Of a stretch of DNA of 34,091 nt, positions 15,648-23,813 are shown in pieces. The stretch is from an uncultured Clostridia bacterium. GTDB lineage: Bacteria; Bacillota; Clostridia; Lachnospirales; CAG-274. The notes below the pieces were generated by a model. The model ran no database searches, was not told the DNA's origin, and saw nothing but the letters and a program-made list of their open reading frames with translations. Position 1 is the stretch's first letter, and every line of letters starts with the position of its first letter. The stretch is taken from positions 1-34,091 of the forward strand of contig CANRCU010000002.1 in assembly GCA_947629215.1 (NCBI GenBank), in the 5' to 3' direction. The translations under genes and the position numbers were made by a program.

Positions 15648-16153
15648 TATTCAGCCTCCTTGTCCTCTATCTCGTGCAAACACTTTTTAAGCCATTCTAC
15701 AAAGTCATCAATTCCATTGCACTTGTTCATTTTCCCAAGTTCTGCCATAACTTCATAGAAATCATCATCGCATAAACCATCTATTTTCTGTGCGAAATCA
15801 AAATTAGTAAAATTATTATTCATAAAATTCGCCTCTGTCTCTCTCAATGCATTAGCAAGCTCATATAGCATTTTGTCAATAGCATCTGCATCATTAATCA
15901 ATGTTCTAATACTCCGAGGAACTCCCTTTACCGTTTCCATATTTTCAACCCACATTTTTGCGTGTTCGTCAGGGTCAAAGTCCTCGTAATACTCCTGCAC
16001 TTCGGTGGTTATGTCCTTTCCTGCAATGTTAAAGAAAAAATCTTCGCCTGCCGGACTATGTTTTCCAATTTCAATGCTTCCATCTTCATAGATGTTATAC
16101 CACCAGCCCATTTTATTTGCTTTATATAATAAAGCTTGATTTAATTTGTGCAT
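15647..16153 (-). CDS. Uncharacterised acidic phage protein
   Basis: 168 residues. WWYNIYEDGSIEIGKHSPAG is followed by EDFFFNIAGKD and YYEDFDPDEHAKMWVENM, a pattern seen in phage early genes of gut Firmicutes. A second helical part (residues 85-168) is acidic. No catalytic motif is recognised. AGAGGG stands 7 nt before the ATG. It may be an accessory or anti-host factor; this cannot be told from sequence. Confidence 0.65.
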   Translation of the reverse strand: MHKLNQALLYKANKMGWWYNIYEDGSIEIGKHSPAGEDFFFNIAGKDITTEVQEYYEDFDPDEHAKMWVENMETVKGVPRSIRTLINDADAIDKMLYELANALRETEANFMNNNFTNFDFAQKIDGLCDDDFYEVMAELGKMNKCNGIDDFVEWLKKCLHEIEDKEAE

Positions 16154-16156
16154 AGA

Positions 16157-16597
16157 TTAACCCTCTTCCTGCATAATTTGGTACGCTGCTTTTTCAAGTC
16201 CGTGTTTCAGGTTCTCCTGATTTTGTACCTGTTCCCACGTAAGTCCTAATGCATCAAGAGTGTCCTCATAATCTCCCGTATACCCAAATTCGTGGTTACA
16301 AAGTTCATAATAAAACATTTCATAACAAAAACCATCGCCTGTTTTATCTGCAGCGATTGCTGCTTCATATTCCCTGCTGTGACGTTTGCTCATATCCTTA
16401 TAAGCCGGAATATCTTTTTTCAGAATATATGCTCCTGCAAAAAGGTATGCAACTTGTGCAAGGTCGCTATCCTTTTTTGCATCAAGTCCCCACTTGCTCA
16501 TCATTTCCTCGAACTGCTTATCACCAAAAGCAAATCCCAATGGAAAGTCATTTACCTCTTGTTGGTGTTTTTCTTTCATCAATCTGTACTCATTCAT
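16157..16597 (-). CDS. Uncharacterised phage protein (DUF7659-like)
   Basis: About 146 residues from an ATG at 16597 with GGAGG 8 nt upstream; a start at 16612 is possible but its ribosome site is poor. Motifs are NDFPLGFAFGDKQFEEMM, then YILKKDIPAYKDMSKRH, and a C-terminal GYTGDYEDTLDALGLTWEQV. The middle FCYEMFYYELCNHEFGYT resembles a recurrent small phage family of unknown role. Family number given from memory only. Confidence 0.62.
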   Translation of the reverse strand: MNEYRLMKEKHQQEVNDFPLGFAFGDKQFEEMMSKWGLDAKKDSDLAQVAYLFAGAYILKKDIPAYKDMSKRHSREYEAAIAADKTGDGFCYEMFYYELCNHEFGYTGDYEDTLDALGLTWEQVQNQENLKHGLEKAAYQIMQEEG

Positions 16598-16612
16598 CGT
16601 CCGTTCCTCCAA

Positions 16613-17572
16613 TCATTTTGTTTGGCGCATATCCTCCCACGCCATAGTTAATACTTTTGATACTTCACGCAATCGACTTATAATAGCCCTTGCTTTGTAA
16701 TTGTCATATCCTTTAGGGGTCAATACCCGTACCAAATCATCACTGTTGTAATTTGTAGTGATAATAGTAGGTAACATTTTTTCGTAGCGGTCATTCAAGA
16801 TAGAATACAATGTACTTATACTCCAATCGGTGCATTGTTCTTTTCCTAAATCATCCACAATCAATAAAGATACATCTTTATATACTTGTAATACTTGCTT
16901 TTCATTCACTCCCTCACGGTCAAATGCTGACTTTATATCCAACAGTAAATCTCCTGCCGTCTTACAGATACACTGGATATGCTGTTCTGTCATAAGCTGC
17001 ATTGCTATTGCTGCCGCAAGGTGCGTTTTTCCTGTTCCGTTTGTACCCTCAATATAAAGCCCTATACCATCACGCATAAACATAGCGAAATTATCTGCAT
17101 AATCCTTTGCTATTTGATACGCTTTTTTTCTGGCAGAATTATCGGTTCTGAATGTATCAAATCTGCGTTGCTGAAAACGCTTTCCAATACCACTTTGTCC
17201 AAGCAGTCTGTTGATACGGGCTTGTTCCGCTTCATTGCGCTTTCGGCGTTCTTCCTCGGCTTTAAGTCGCTTCTGTTCGGCATCATACTCGTTCCATTTT
17301 TTCACAGCCTGTTTGCAATCGCAACGTTCCACAGTAGGACACCACATAAACACACTTCCGTCAAATACAAAGCCCTCATGGTGTAATGCCTTACCACAAA
17401 ACTCGCATTGCTCATCCGGAGGTTGAGGAGTTCTGATTGATAACCCTTTCTGCCTTGCTTCTGCTTCTGTCTTTACTATGTTTCCTTTTATTTCAGCCGT
17501 CTTTTCGGAAGCCTCCTGACGGTTTAAAGTTTGGTTGTTCAGAATATCTCCTATCCGCATTAAGTCCGCCAT
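16613..17572 (-). CDS. DnaC/IstB-like ATPase, helicase loader
   Basis: About 319 residues from an ATG at 17572 (GGAGG 8 nt upstream; the frame is open to 17599). The N-terminal part has a zinc-ribbon-like set of cysteines (CEFCGKAL and CDCKQAVKKW). The AAA+ domain has Walker A IEGTNGTGKTHLA, Walker B LLIVDDLGKEQ, a sensor ITTNYN and an arginine-finger-like RAIISRLREV. This is the DnaC/DnaI class that places the replicative helicase on DNA. It overlaps the replisome organiser by 80 nt on the same strand, typical of an initiator-loader pair. No phage helicase is visible, so it probably loads the host DnaB/DnaC. Confidence 0.87.
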   Translation of the reverse strand: MADLMRIGDILNNQTLNRQEASEKTAEIKGNIVKTEAEARQKGLSIRTPQPPDEQCEFCGKALHHEGFVFDGSVFMWCPTVERCDCKQAVKKWNEYDAEQKRLKAEEERRKRNEAEQARINRLLGQSGIGKRFQQRRFDTFRTDNSARKKAYQIAKDYADNFAMFMRDGIGLYIEGTNGTGKTHLAAAIAMQLMTEQHIQCICKTAGDLLLDIKSAFDREGVNEKQVLQVYKDVSLLIVDDLGKEQCTDWSISTLYSILNDRYEKMLPTIITTNYNSDDLVRVLTPKGYDNYKARAIISRLREVSKVLTMAWEDMRQTK

Positions 17573-18287
17573 TTTCGCATCCTCCTCTCTGTAACTCATT
17601 TTGTACTTTCTCTACGACCCAATTTAGAATTGCTCTATAATCGCTCTTGTACTTATACCCTTTGGCACCTTTGGCATTATCCAGTTTTTCGATAAACATC
17701 GCTGTTTTCTGCTCTCCGTATTTATCTACCAACTTTTGATATTCCGTTTCTGTCATACTCACAAACTCTGCATATTTTATCTTCTGTGGCGCTTGGCTTT
17801 TTGGTTCTGCCTCTTTCTTTGATATTCTCTCTTTCTTCTGTTCCGTTTTTATTGGTTTGTCCTGCGGTACGTCCGGCAGTTTTTCAATCTCTTGCTCTTG
17901 CTGTTCCTCTACATCGAATAACGGTTTTTTCGGTATATCCGTTGTCCTCTTTGAATAAAGGAAAGATAATCTATCCACTAACGATTGACACCATATAATC
18001 CGTCTTTTATTCCACAACGGCGCATCAATCTTCCCCATATCCGCAAGAGCTGTCAAAATTTCATTTGCCGTATCAACATCAGTTAATGCCATAATCGCAA
18101 GATAATCCATATTTGTCTTTTTTGAACAGTCATAAAAATGTCCCTCGGTAGAACTTAATATTTCCAGCATTTTGAACCAGAATGTATATCCTACGCTCCC
18201 CCAACGGTTTTCAAGTACAGTCAGTGTCCTACCCTTGTATGTAAAGTGAGGGAAGTAATCCGCTGTTTGTTTCCGCATTCTTCCCAT
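17493..18287 (-). CDS. Phage replisome organiser (DUF4373-like N-terminus)
   Basis: About 264 residues from an ATG at 18287 (AAGGAG 9 nt upstream). The N-terminal 100 residues are of the Lin1244/Lin1753 (DUF4373) type: ADYFPHFTYKGRTL, GYTFWFKMLEILSSTEGHF and YLAIMALTDVD, a winged-helix-like DNA-binding region. A lysine/glutamate-rich low-complexity linker follows. The C-terminus has MTETEYQKLVDKYGE and YKSDYRAILNWVVEK, typical of phage DnaD-like initiators. It should bind the phage origin and recruit the loader encoded next. The origin may lie within this gene or its linker, but no iterons are evident. Confidence 0.8.
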   Translation of the reverse strand: MGRMRKQTADYFPHFTYKGRTLTVLENRWGSVGYTFWFKMLEILSSTEGHFYDCSKKTNMDYLAIMALTDVDTANEILTALADMGKIDAPLWNKRRIIWCQSLVDRLSFLYSKRTTDIPKKPLFDVEEQQEQEIEKLPDVPQDKPIKTEQKKERISKKEAEPKSQAPQKIKYAEFVSMTETEYQKLVDKYGEQKTAMFIEKLDNAKGAKGYKYKSDYRAILNWVVEKVQNELQRGGCENGGLNADRRYSEQPNFKPSGGFRKDG

Positions 18288-18308
18288 TGTAATCATCTCC
18301 TTGTAATC

Positions 18309-18343
18309 GGGGATATTCGTGGAGAAAACAACCGAATATCCCC
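18309..18343 (-). other. Intercistronic 11-bp hairpin
   Basis: GGGGATATTCG and CGAATATCCCC form a perfect 11-bp inverted repeat with a 13-nt loop in the 60-nt gap between the SbcD-SbcC fusion and the replisome organiser. No U run follows on either strand, so it is more likely an RNA-processing or stability element, or a protein-binding site, than a terminator. Confidence 0.6.
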
Positions 18344-18350
18344 ACTTTTA

Positions 18351-21300
18351 TTACGCATATATAACTTTGCTACCCTCTACTGTCTTTACAATATCCACAC
18401 TTTGTGGAAAACGGCTTTTCATTTCAGGGTCGTGTGTTATAGCCACGACTTTTAAATCTGAATATCTTGTCTGGATAGCTTCAAGTGCATCACAATATGC
18501 TGACATTCCTTGACTATCAAGAAATGGAGGCTCGTCAATGAATAGGAAACCTAACTGAACTCCGGCTTTCTTGCTTTTAATTTCCGCAAGGGCAAGGATA
18601 ACTGCAAGGGCTGATTTTACCCTTTCACCGCCGCTTCTGCTTAAATATGGAAGTCTGCCTGTATTACTGTCATTGATAACAATGTCCAATGCAGTAACTT
18701 CTTTTTTGCTGTTTGATTTTAATGTCTTTTGCATTACACATTCTACAGACATCTTCCCACCACTCATTTGTCCCAATATATTAGTTGCAGTCGCCTCTAA
18801 TATCTGGATAATACTGCGAACAATGTTATGTGGAATACCATCCTGCGAAAATGCCTGTTTCAAGACTTCAAGGTCTGCTGCCTCCTGCGACTTTGCCTCT
18901 GTCTTTTCCAAAAGTTCTGCCGCCTGTCTGTGCTTGGCTTCTGCTTCTGCTTTCATTCGTTCCAACAATCCAATTTTGCGGTTTGTTTCCTGAATTTTCC
19001 CCTCTATCTTCGCAACTTCCATACTTGCCTCTGAATACTGCTTTGATATAATTTCACTACCCATTGTTTTAGGCTGTTCCGCAGCTCTTTCATGTTCCAT
19101 CTCCAAAATTGACTGGTCATATTCAGCCATACTTTGGCGCAATTCCTCAATGCGAGCAAGTGCTATACGTTTTTGTTCCTCTGCTACAGGAAGTTTCTTT
19201 TCATCCTCAACATACACTGAAAGTATTTTAATGCGATTAGTGACTGTCGTATATTCAGCCATTGCATCACAAAGTGCATCTCTATCCGCTTCAAGCCTTT
19301 TTATATCTGCCAAAATGTCCTCGCTACGTTGCTTCTGTTCTATAATCTGCATATCATATTTCGCAACAAGTTCCTCGGCTGCTTTTAATCTCTCACGAGC
19401 TGCTGACAAGTCGTTATATCTTCTTTCGGTGGCTTCCAACCCCCGTAAAACGCTTCGTAACGCCGTTTCTTTTTCTGGACTATAACTACTTGGGACATTC
19501 TCTTTGGCTTTAAGGAGAGCTTTGTCTGCTTCCTGTACAGCGATTATTATAGCGGTCTGATAATCATCATACTCTCGTAATGCTTCATCAATCTGCCCTT
19601 TGGCTTCAATAGCATCTTTCAAAAATGAACATTGTACTTCGACAGCATATTGACAGTTGTTTGTTTCCAATAATTCTGCCCTACGGCGCAGAGCTGAAAT
19701 TTTAATGTTTCGCTCATTTGTTCCGGCTTCACCATCCCTACGGATTTTATCTGCTTTTACTTGTGCTTCTCGTACAGCTATCATTGCTGTATCATATTGA
19801 GTGCGTACTGCTTCCATTTCCGTAAGCTGGCTCTTTGTTCCCTCATACTGCATATGGGCTTCTATAAGTTCATCTTCTTCGCTTAACAACTCCTTTGCCG
19901 GATTAAGTCTTGTATCAATCACCATCTGCCTCTGTTGTTCAGTCTGCTTCAAAAATGCTTGTGCCGTATCATACTCTTTAGAAACAGCAATTACTCTTTC
20001 TGTCAAGTTTTCTGCCTTTGTTTTGGCTTCAAGTAATCTCTTTTCGTGTTCAAGTTCTCGTTTGTATTCCTCAACACCATTTTCTATATCAGCCCTACGA
20101 TTTAATGTTATATCTGCCATCATTACAATGCCCTTTTGGGATGTTATATTAGTTTCAACTACTGCTTTTTTTCCTTTGGCTGTTGCAATCTTAGCATTAA
20201 GACTTGCAATACGGGTTGCCGCATCCTCCATAACTGATAATGCAAACTGCATACTCGCTGCTCGTTCCTCTGCCTCTTTCTTTGCCATTGTCAGCCCGTC
20301 TAACGCCGTCTGTGCTTCTGTAATTTCTTGGGCTATCTCTTTATCATCTTTCCCACCATCTAACAGTATGGCGGTTTTGTCCTTCAAAGAACGGATTTCT
20401 CTGTTTGTTTCTGTTGCTCTGGTAAATGCTCTCGCATACATATCATCATAAGCACTCAACCCAAGAATGTTTCCCAGAATTGACATACGGGCATCCTTAT
20501 CTGCTGTCAGGAACAAACCGTATTGGTCCTGCATAATAAGAGCCGTGGCTTTCAATGTCATACTATCCATCCCAATAGTATTTAGAATTTCCTGCTGTGT
20601 ATCTCTCATTTTTTCACAACTTCTGTCAACCCACTCACCGTCAACATATTCCGCAATATTAAGTGTGGCTTTTCCTGACTTCATACGGGTACGGGTAACA
20701 CGGTATGTAGCTTCGCCCATCTTGAATGTAAATTTGATGCTTCCACTCCTTGCATCTTCTGCATTGCTTATCCATCCTGCAATGTCACCCTCTCTTGTTT
20801 CCTCAAACAAGCAGTCTAACATCGCATCCATAAACAGAGATGACTTTCCTGCCCCATTTTCTCCGTTGATTGTACAAAATCTTATGCCATCAAAATTGAA
20901 CTTTTCATCCCTATAATTACGATAATTTTTAACTTCAATTTCTACCGGTGCAAAAACTCCTGTTTTTTTCAGTGTCATACTCTTTTCAAGTGCTTCGTGA
21001 ATAATTGGTGTAGCCATTTCCGTAATACGACCGGCATCAACATCAGAATAGCCGTGTTCCACCAGATACTCTTTCAAGTTTTCTTCCGGAGTGTCATCCT
21101 CGTTCATCGCACTTTTACTGACCATAATTTCAATTTTCTGCGGAGTAATCTCCTGTACCCAGAAAGCTCCATACTCATATAGTTGCTGTTCCATCAGTGT
21201 TTTGTTGAGTGCTTTATTATTCTCGTCTGTACAACTATATAAAACCCTAACAATTTTGCCATCGACATCCTTTGATACGAAAGTCTTTCCTTTTTCGTTA

Positions 21301-22193
21301 AAATCTTTGATGTCATCGTTATTTAAATATAGTGTTACAAATTCCCTTGTGGGAAGTTCAACAAAATCGCTGTTCAAAAGTTCTCCGCTATCTTCCAACT
21401 CGTGGATGTAAAACCCTCTCCTTTGCCCCTCATCATTAAAGTTAAGCTGGGCTATCGCACCACTGTAAAAAGTGTTCTTGCAATCAGATAATTGCTGCGG
21501 TCTATGAATGTGACCGAACAGGCTTATATCAAAATCTGCTGCATTTAATGTCGGGAGATATATACATGGTTCAAACTGGCTGAAAAATACAGTTTGCCCA
21601 CTTTCCATATTCGCTCCTTCTACCGTGTAGTGCGTTACCAACACTGTCGGAATATTTTCAGGACATTGTACTTTCATTCCCTTGATTAAAGTATCAATGT
21701 ACTGCGTAAAAATTTCACTTTCCGCCGACTTATCCAGCCCGGGCATTTTCGCCCTTAAGTACCCTCTATCAAATCCGGGTAAAGCTGCAACCGTTACCTG
21801 TTTTCCACCATAACTATGCAGTTGAATTACCTCCGGCTTCGTAAAAATAATCACATTATCATCGTTTACAAATGCTGTTTCTAACATCTTAAACTGTTCG
21901 CTGCTATCGTGGTTTGGTGTGCCTCTTAAAACTACTATCGGCGCAACCTTTTCCAACTCTCTAATGTATTTGATTGCTGTTTGGCTTTCTTTCAAGCCTC
22001 TATCGCTCCACACTCTTGCCTGATGAAACATATCACCGGCAAAGAAAATGAAGTCAGGTTTTTCTTTTTTTGCGCTCTCTACCAACGCATCTATACATTT
22101 GCAAATGTCAAGAAACCTTGCATTTTCTCCATTTACTGTCGGACCATTAAACTGACCAATGTGCCAGTCCGCCGTGTGAAAAATCTTAATCAT
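18351..22193 (-). CDS. Fused SbcD-SbcC (Mre11-Rad50-like) nuclease/ATPase
   Basis: A single 1280-residue protein carries both halves of a DNA end-processing machine. The N-terminal 300 residues are a calcineurin-like phosphoesterase: HTADWHIG (D9, H11), FAGDMF (D54), RGTPNHD (N94, H95), THYT (H188) and FGHIHRPQ (H228, H230), all Mre11/SbcD metal ligands. From about residue 410 it is SbcC/Rad50-like: Walker A GENGAGKS (444-451), two long coiled coils joined at a point with C847 and C855 (a widened zinc-hook-like pair), then SRSGGERVKSALA and Walker B GFLFIDEPPF. In cells these are two proteins. GGAGG is well placed before the ATG. With the putative annealing protein upstream it may act as the exonuclease of a phage recombination pair. 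Confidence 0.9.
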   Translation of the reverse strand: MIKIFHTADWHIGQFNGPTVNGENARFLDICKCIDALVESAKKEKPDFIFFAGDMFHQARVWSDRGLKESQTAIKYIRELEKVAPIVVLRGTPNHDSSEQFKMLETAFVNDDNVIIFTKPEVIQLHSYGGKQVTVAALPGFDRGYLRAKMPGLDKSAESEIFTQYIDTLIKGMKVQCPENIPTVLVTHYTVEGANMESGQTVFFSQFEPCIYLPTLNAADFDISLFGHIHRPQQLSDCKNTFYSGAIAQLNFNDEGQRRGFYIHELEDSGELLNSDFVELPTREFVTLYLNNDDIKDFNEKGKTFVSKDVDGKIVRVLYSCTDENNKALNKTLMEQQLYEYGAFWVQEITPQKIEIMVSKSAMNEDDTPEENLKEYLVEHGYSDVDAGRITEMATPIIHEALEKSMTLKKTGVFAPVEIEVKNYRNYRDEKFNFDGIRFCTINGENGAGKSSLFMDAMLDCLFEETREGDIAGWISNAEDARSGSIKFTFKMGEATYRVTRTRMKSGKATLNIAEYVDGEWVDRSCEKMRDTQQEILNTIGMDSMTLKATALIMQDQYGLFLTADKDARMSILGNILGLSAYDDMYARAFTRATETNREIRSLKDKTAILLDGGKDDKEIAQEITEAQTALDGLTMAKKEAEERAASMQFALSVMEDAATRIASLNAKIATAKGKKAVVETNITSQKGIVMMADITLNRRADIENGVEEYKRELEHEKRLLEAKTKAENLTERVIAVSKEYDTAQAFLKQTEQQRQMVIDTRLNPAKELLSEEDELIEAHMQYEGTKSQLTEMEAVRTQYDTAMIAVREAQVKADKIRRDGEAGTNERNIKISALRRRAELLETNNCQYAVEVQCSFLKDAIEAKGQIDEALREYDDYQTAIIIAVQEADKALLKAKENVPSSYSPEKETALRSVLRGLEATERRYNDLSAARERLKAAEELVAKYDMQIIEQKQRSEDILADIKRLEADRDALCDAMAEYTTVTNRIKILSVYVEDEKKLPVAEEQKRIALARIEELRQSMAEYDQSILEMEHERAAEQPKTMGSEIISKQYSEASMEVAKIEGKIQETNRKIGLLERMKAEAEAKHRQAAELLEKTEAKSQEAADLEVLKQAFSQDGIPHNIVRSIIQILEATATNILGQMSGGKMSVECVMQKTLKSNSKKEVTALDIVINDSNTGRLPYLSRSGGERVKSALAVILALAEIKSKKAGVQLGFLFIDEPPFLDSQGMSAYCDALEAIQTRYSDLKVVAITHDPEMKSRFPQSVDIVKTVEGSKVIYA

Positions 22194-22210
22194 CGTCCGT
22201 TACCTCCTTG

Positions 22211-23176
22211 TTATCTTCCCTGCATTTTTCTTTGACAAGCCATACATAATGTTTTACCAAACTGTTCCTGACTGTATTTCACAACGCCATTACTGCATTT
22301 TGAACCACATTCTGTGCATATAGTCGGGTCATAATCCGGTGCTGTTTCCTCCACTACCTCCGGTGGCTGCTGTATAGTTTCCGGAATATAATCAGGCTGT
22401 ATAGGCGGCTCATACCCAGTATCGTCATCATCCATAATTTCTGTATCTGCGTTTACAGTATGTTTTGCTGCCGCTGCACCCTCCGTATCTCCATATAATT
22501 CCTTTGCTGCCGCAAAGAAACTACGAACCGCTTCACTTCTTACTGCTGCATTGTCCAAATTCGGAACAAGATACGCTACAACAAAAGGTTTTGCAAGTTC
22601 CGCTTTTGTGTATGTTGGTTTGATTTGCATTGCTATTCGTAATGCTCTGTTCAATGCTTTTGTTTCACACATTTCTGACCTAAACTTCGCAAACTCGTCT
22701 TTCTGTGCCGGTGACATTTTTGCTGTAACATCATCGTAAATTATTTCCTTTGATGCAACAACTTCCACATTCTCGCCTGTAAGTTGCGGCATTGAGATAG
22801 TAACTCTATGTTTAACATCTTTATTTGGGCAAGCCCCACAATTTACAGGTCTGCCAATCCCACGGTTGACTGCCGCACATTTCTCACACTTTGTCGGCAA
22901 AACCGGTTCGCTTTTAATAATGCGTATACCGGCAGCTTTCATCAACTTTGTAAGCGCTTTTTTTGTCAATGCCCATCCGTCAGGTCTTGTCTGCAAATAC
23001 ACTTCCTTATCGTTTTCATTCGTGCTGATATAAACGACATTCATTACCGGTTTATGTATTTCAGCAATTTCTGCTACTGTCTTAATAGGCACAAGCAGAT
23101 TATATTTTCCCTCCGGAAACTGTTCTGCAATCGCAAGGGCGTTCCCACTATTTCTTGTACTTAATTCATTTGCCAT
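22211..23176 (-). CDS. Putative single-strand annealing/recombination protein with zinc motifs
   Basis: 321 residues. The core has GWALTKKALTKLMKAAGI, a cysteine knuckle (CEKCAAV ... NCGACPNKD), EIIYDDV, and an alpha-helical KFRSEMCETKALNRALRIAM segment followed by YTKAELAKPFVVAYLVPN. That last stretch is reminiscent of phage RecT/Rad52-like annealing proteins. A proline/acid-rich linker leads to a C-terminal zinc ribbon (CTECGSKC and CMACQ). It directly precedes the SbcD-SbcC fusion with 17 nt between, the usual place of an annealing protein next to its nuclease. It does not match classical RecT or Erf by eye, so the function is an inference. Confidence 0.6.
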   Translation of the reverse strand: MANELSTRNSGNALAIAEQFPEGKYNLLVPIKTVAEIAEIHKPVMNVVYISTNENDKEVYLQTRPDGWALTKKALTKLMKAAGIRIIKSEPVLPTKCEKCAAVNRGIGRPVNCGACPNKDVKHRVTISMPQLTGENVEVVASKEIIYDDVTAKMSPAQKDEFAKFRSEMCETKALNRALRIAMQIKPTYTKAELAKPFVVAYLVPNLDNAAVRSEAVRSFFAAAKELYGDTEGAAAAKHTVNADTEIMDDDDTGYEPPIQPDYIPETIQQPPEVVEETAPDYDPTICTECGSKCSNGVVKYSQEQFGKTLCMACQRKMQGR

Positions 23177-23197
23177 TTTTTAATCCTCCTATAGCTA

Positions 23198-23515
23198 TTA
23201 ATTTTGATAAACACTTGACAAATTTATGTCTGATATGCTATAATGAGGTTGTTTAGGTGAGTTGTCCTCTTTGTGGGCAGCTCTTTTTTTGTCCTCATAA
23301 TCAACCATACATTTTATTGTCAAAATGTCACTTTTGATAATTTCCGCAACAAGCTGGGCAATGTAATAAGGCTTTTTCCTCTCTCCATTGGCATCTCCCT
23401 CGTTACGAATAATTCTATCGAGTTTGTGTTTTGCTTGCGTTAATTCCGCCTCGAACACTTCTTGTCCAATTTTTGTTCCCAGATATTTCTCCGCAAGCTC
23501 TTTTATTTCGTTCAA
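23198..23515 (-). CDS. Uncharacterised small phage protein
   Basis: 105 residues from a TTG at 23515, chosen because AAAGGGGG lies 8 nt upstream. The product begins MNEIKELAEKYLGTKIGQ, is helical and charged, and ends in a polar tail (KQPHYSISDINLSSVYQN). Its last 100 nt contain, on the opposite strand, a consensus promoter and an intrinsic terminator, so its 3' end doubles as a regulatory region. Function unknown. Confidence 0.65.
   Translation of the reverse strand: MNEIKELAEKYLGTKIGQEVFEAELTQAKHKLDRIIRNEGDANGERKKPYYIAQLVAEIIKSDILTIKCMVDYEDKKRAAHKEDNSPKQPHYSISDINLSSVYQN
23215..23244 (+). promoter_or_regulatory. Rightward consensus promoter inside a leftward gene
   Basis: TTGACA (23215-23220), an 18-nt spacer ending in TGC, and TATAAT (23239-23244) give a perfect -35, a perfect -10 and an extended -10. 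It points against the early operon. Transcription would begin near 23251. Confidence 0.7.
23251..23290 (+). ncRNA. Putative 40-nt antisense RNA
   Basis: Downstream of the promoter at 23215-23244 the rightward transcript folds almost at once into a terminator: GAGUUGUCC (23259-23267) pairs fully with GGGCAGCUC (23275-23283, two G-U) around a 7-nt loop, followed by seven U. The product would be about 40 nt and antisense to the 3' part of the small leftward gene at 23198-23515. There is no open frame of note in it. Evidence is sequence pattern only; the RNA is a prediction. Confidence 0.55.
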
Positions 23516-23813
23516 CTGTTTTACCCCCTTTCTTATTTAAATTTTTGAATATTGCACAATTTATCATATTAAAGACTGACATTGTTATTATTATCACTAC
23601 AAGCCACTCACCACCAACTGCGAAGTAGCCCCTCTCCATATATGCCAATCGAAGAACCAATGTCGTTGGCAGAGCCGCAATAAAAAATGTCAATGCAATC
23701 TCAAATAAGAACAGCACTATAATTAAGATTTGCTGCTTTATCTTTCTTTTAAGCACTCGGCTGTTTCTATTACTTTCCTGCTGTAATTTGTGCTGTAAAT
23801 TCCTTGCTCCCAT
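23415..23813 (-). CDS. Putative small membrane protein
   Basis: About 132 residues from an ATG at 23813 (GGGG about 11 nt upstream). A basic N-terminus (KLQQESNRNSRVLKRKIKQQ) is followed by two hydrophobic stretches (ILIIVLFLFEIALTFFIAAL and LVVIIITMSVFNMINCAI), then a basic tail. It fills an otherwise empty 220-nt interval but overlaps the lytic-transglycosylase-like gene by 76 nt and the next gene by 101 nt. Such long overlaps are unusual here, so either the protein is real with a fortuitous C-terminal extension, or only part of the frame is used. Function unknown. Confidence 0.45.
   Translation of the reverse strand: MGARNLQHKLQQESNRNSRVLKRKIKQQILIIVLFLFEIALTFFIAALPTTLVLRLAYMERGYFAVGGEWLVVIIITMSVFNMINCAIFKNLNKKGGKTVERNKRACGEISGNKNWTRSVRGGINASKTQTR

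Noticed and set aside
19801..20451. 216-codon rightward frame inside the SbcD-SbcC gene
   Set aside because: Antisense to the coiled-coil region; serine/alanine/leucine-rich shadow typical of the reverse of glutamate/alanine-rich coiled coils.
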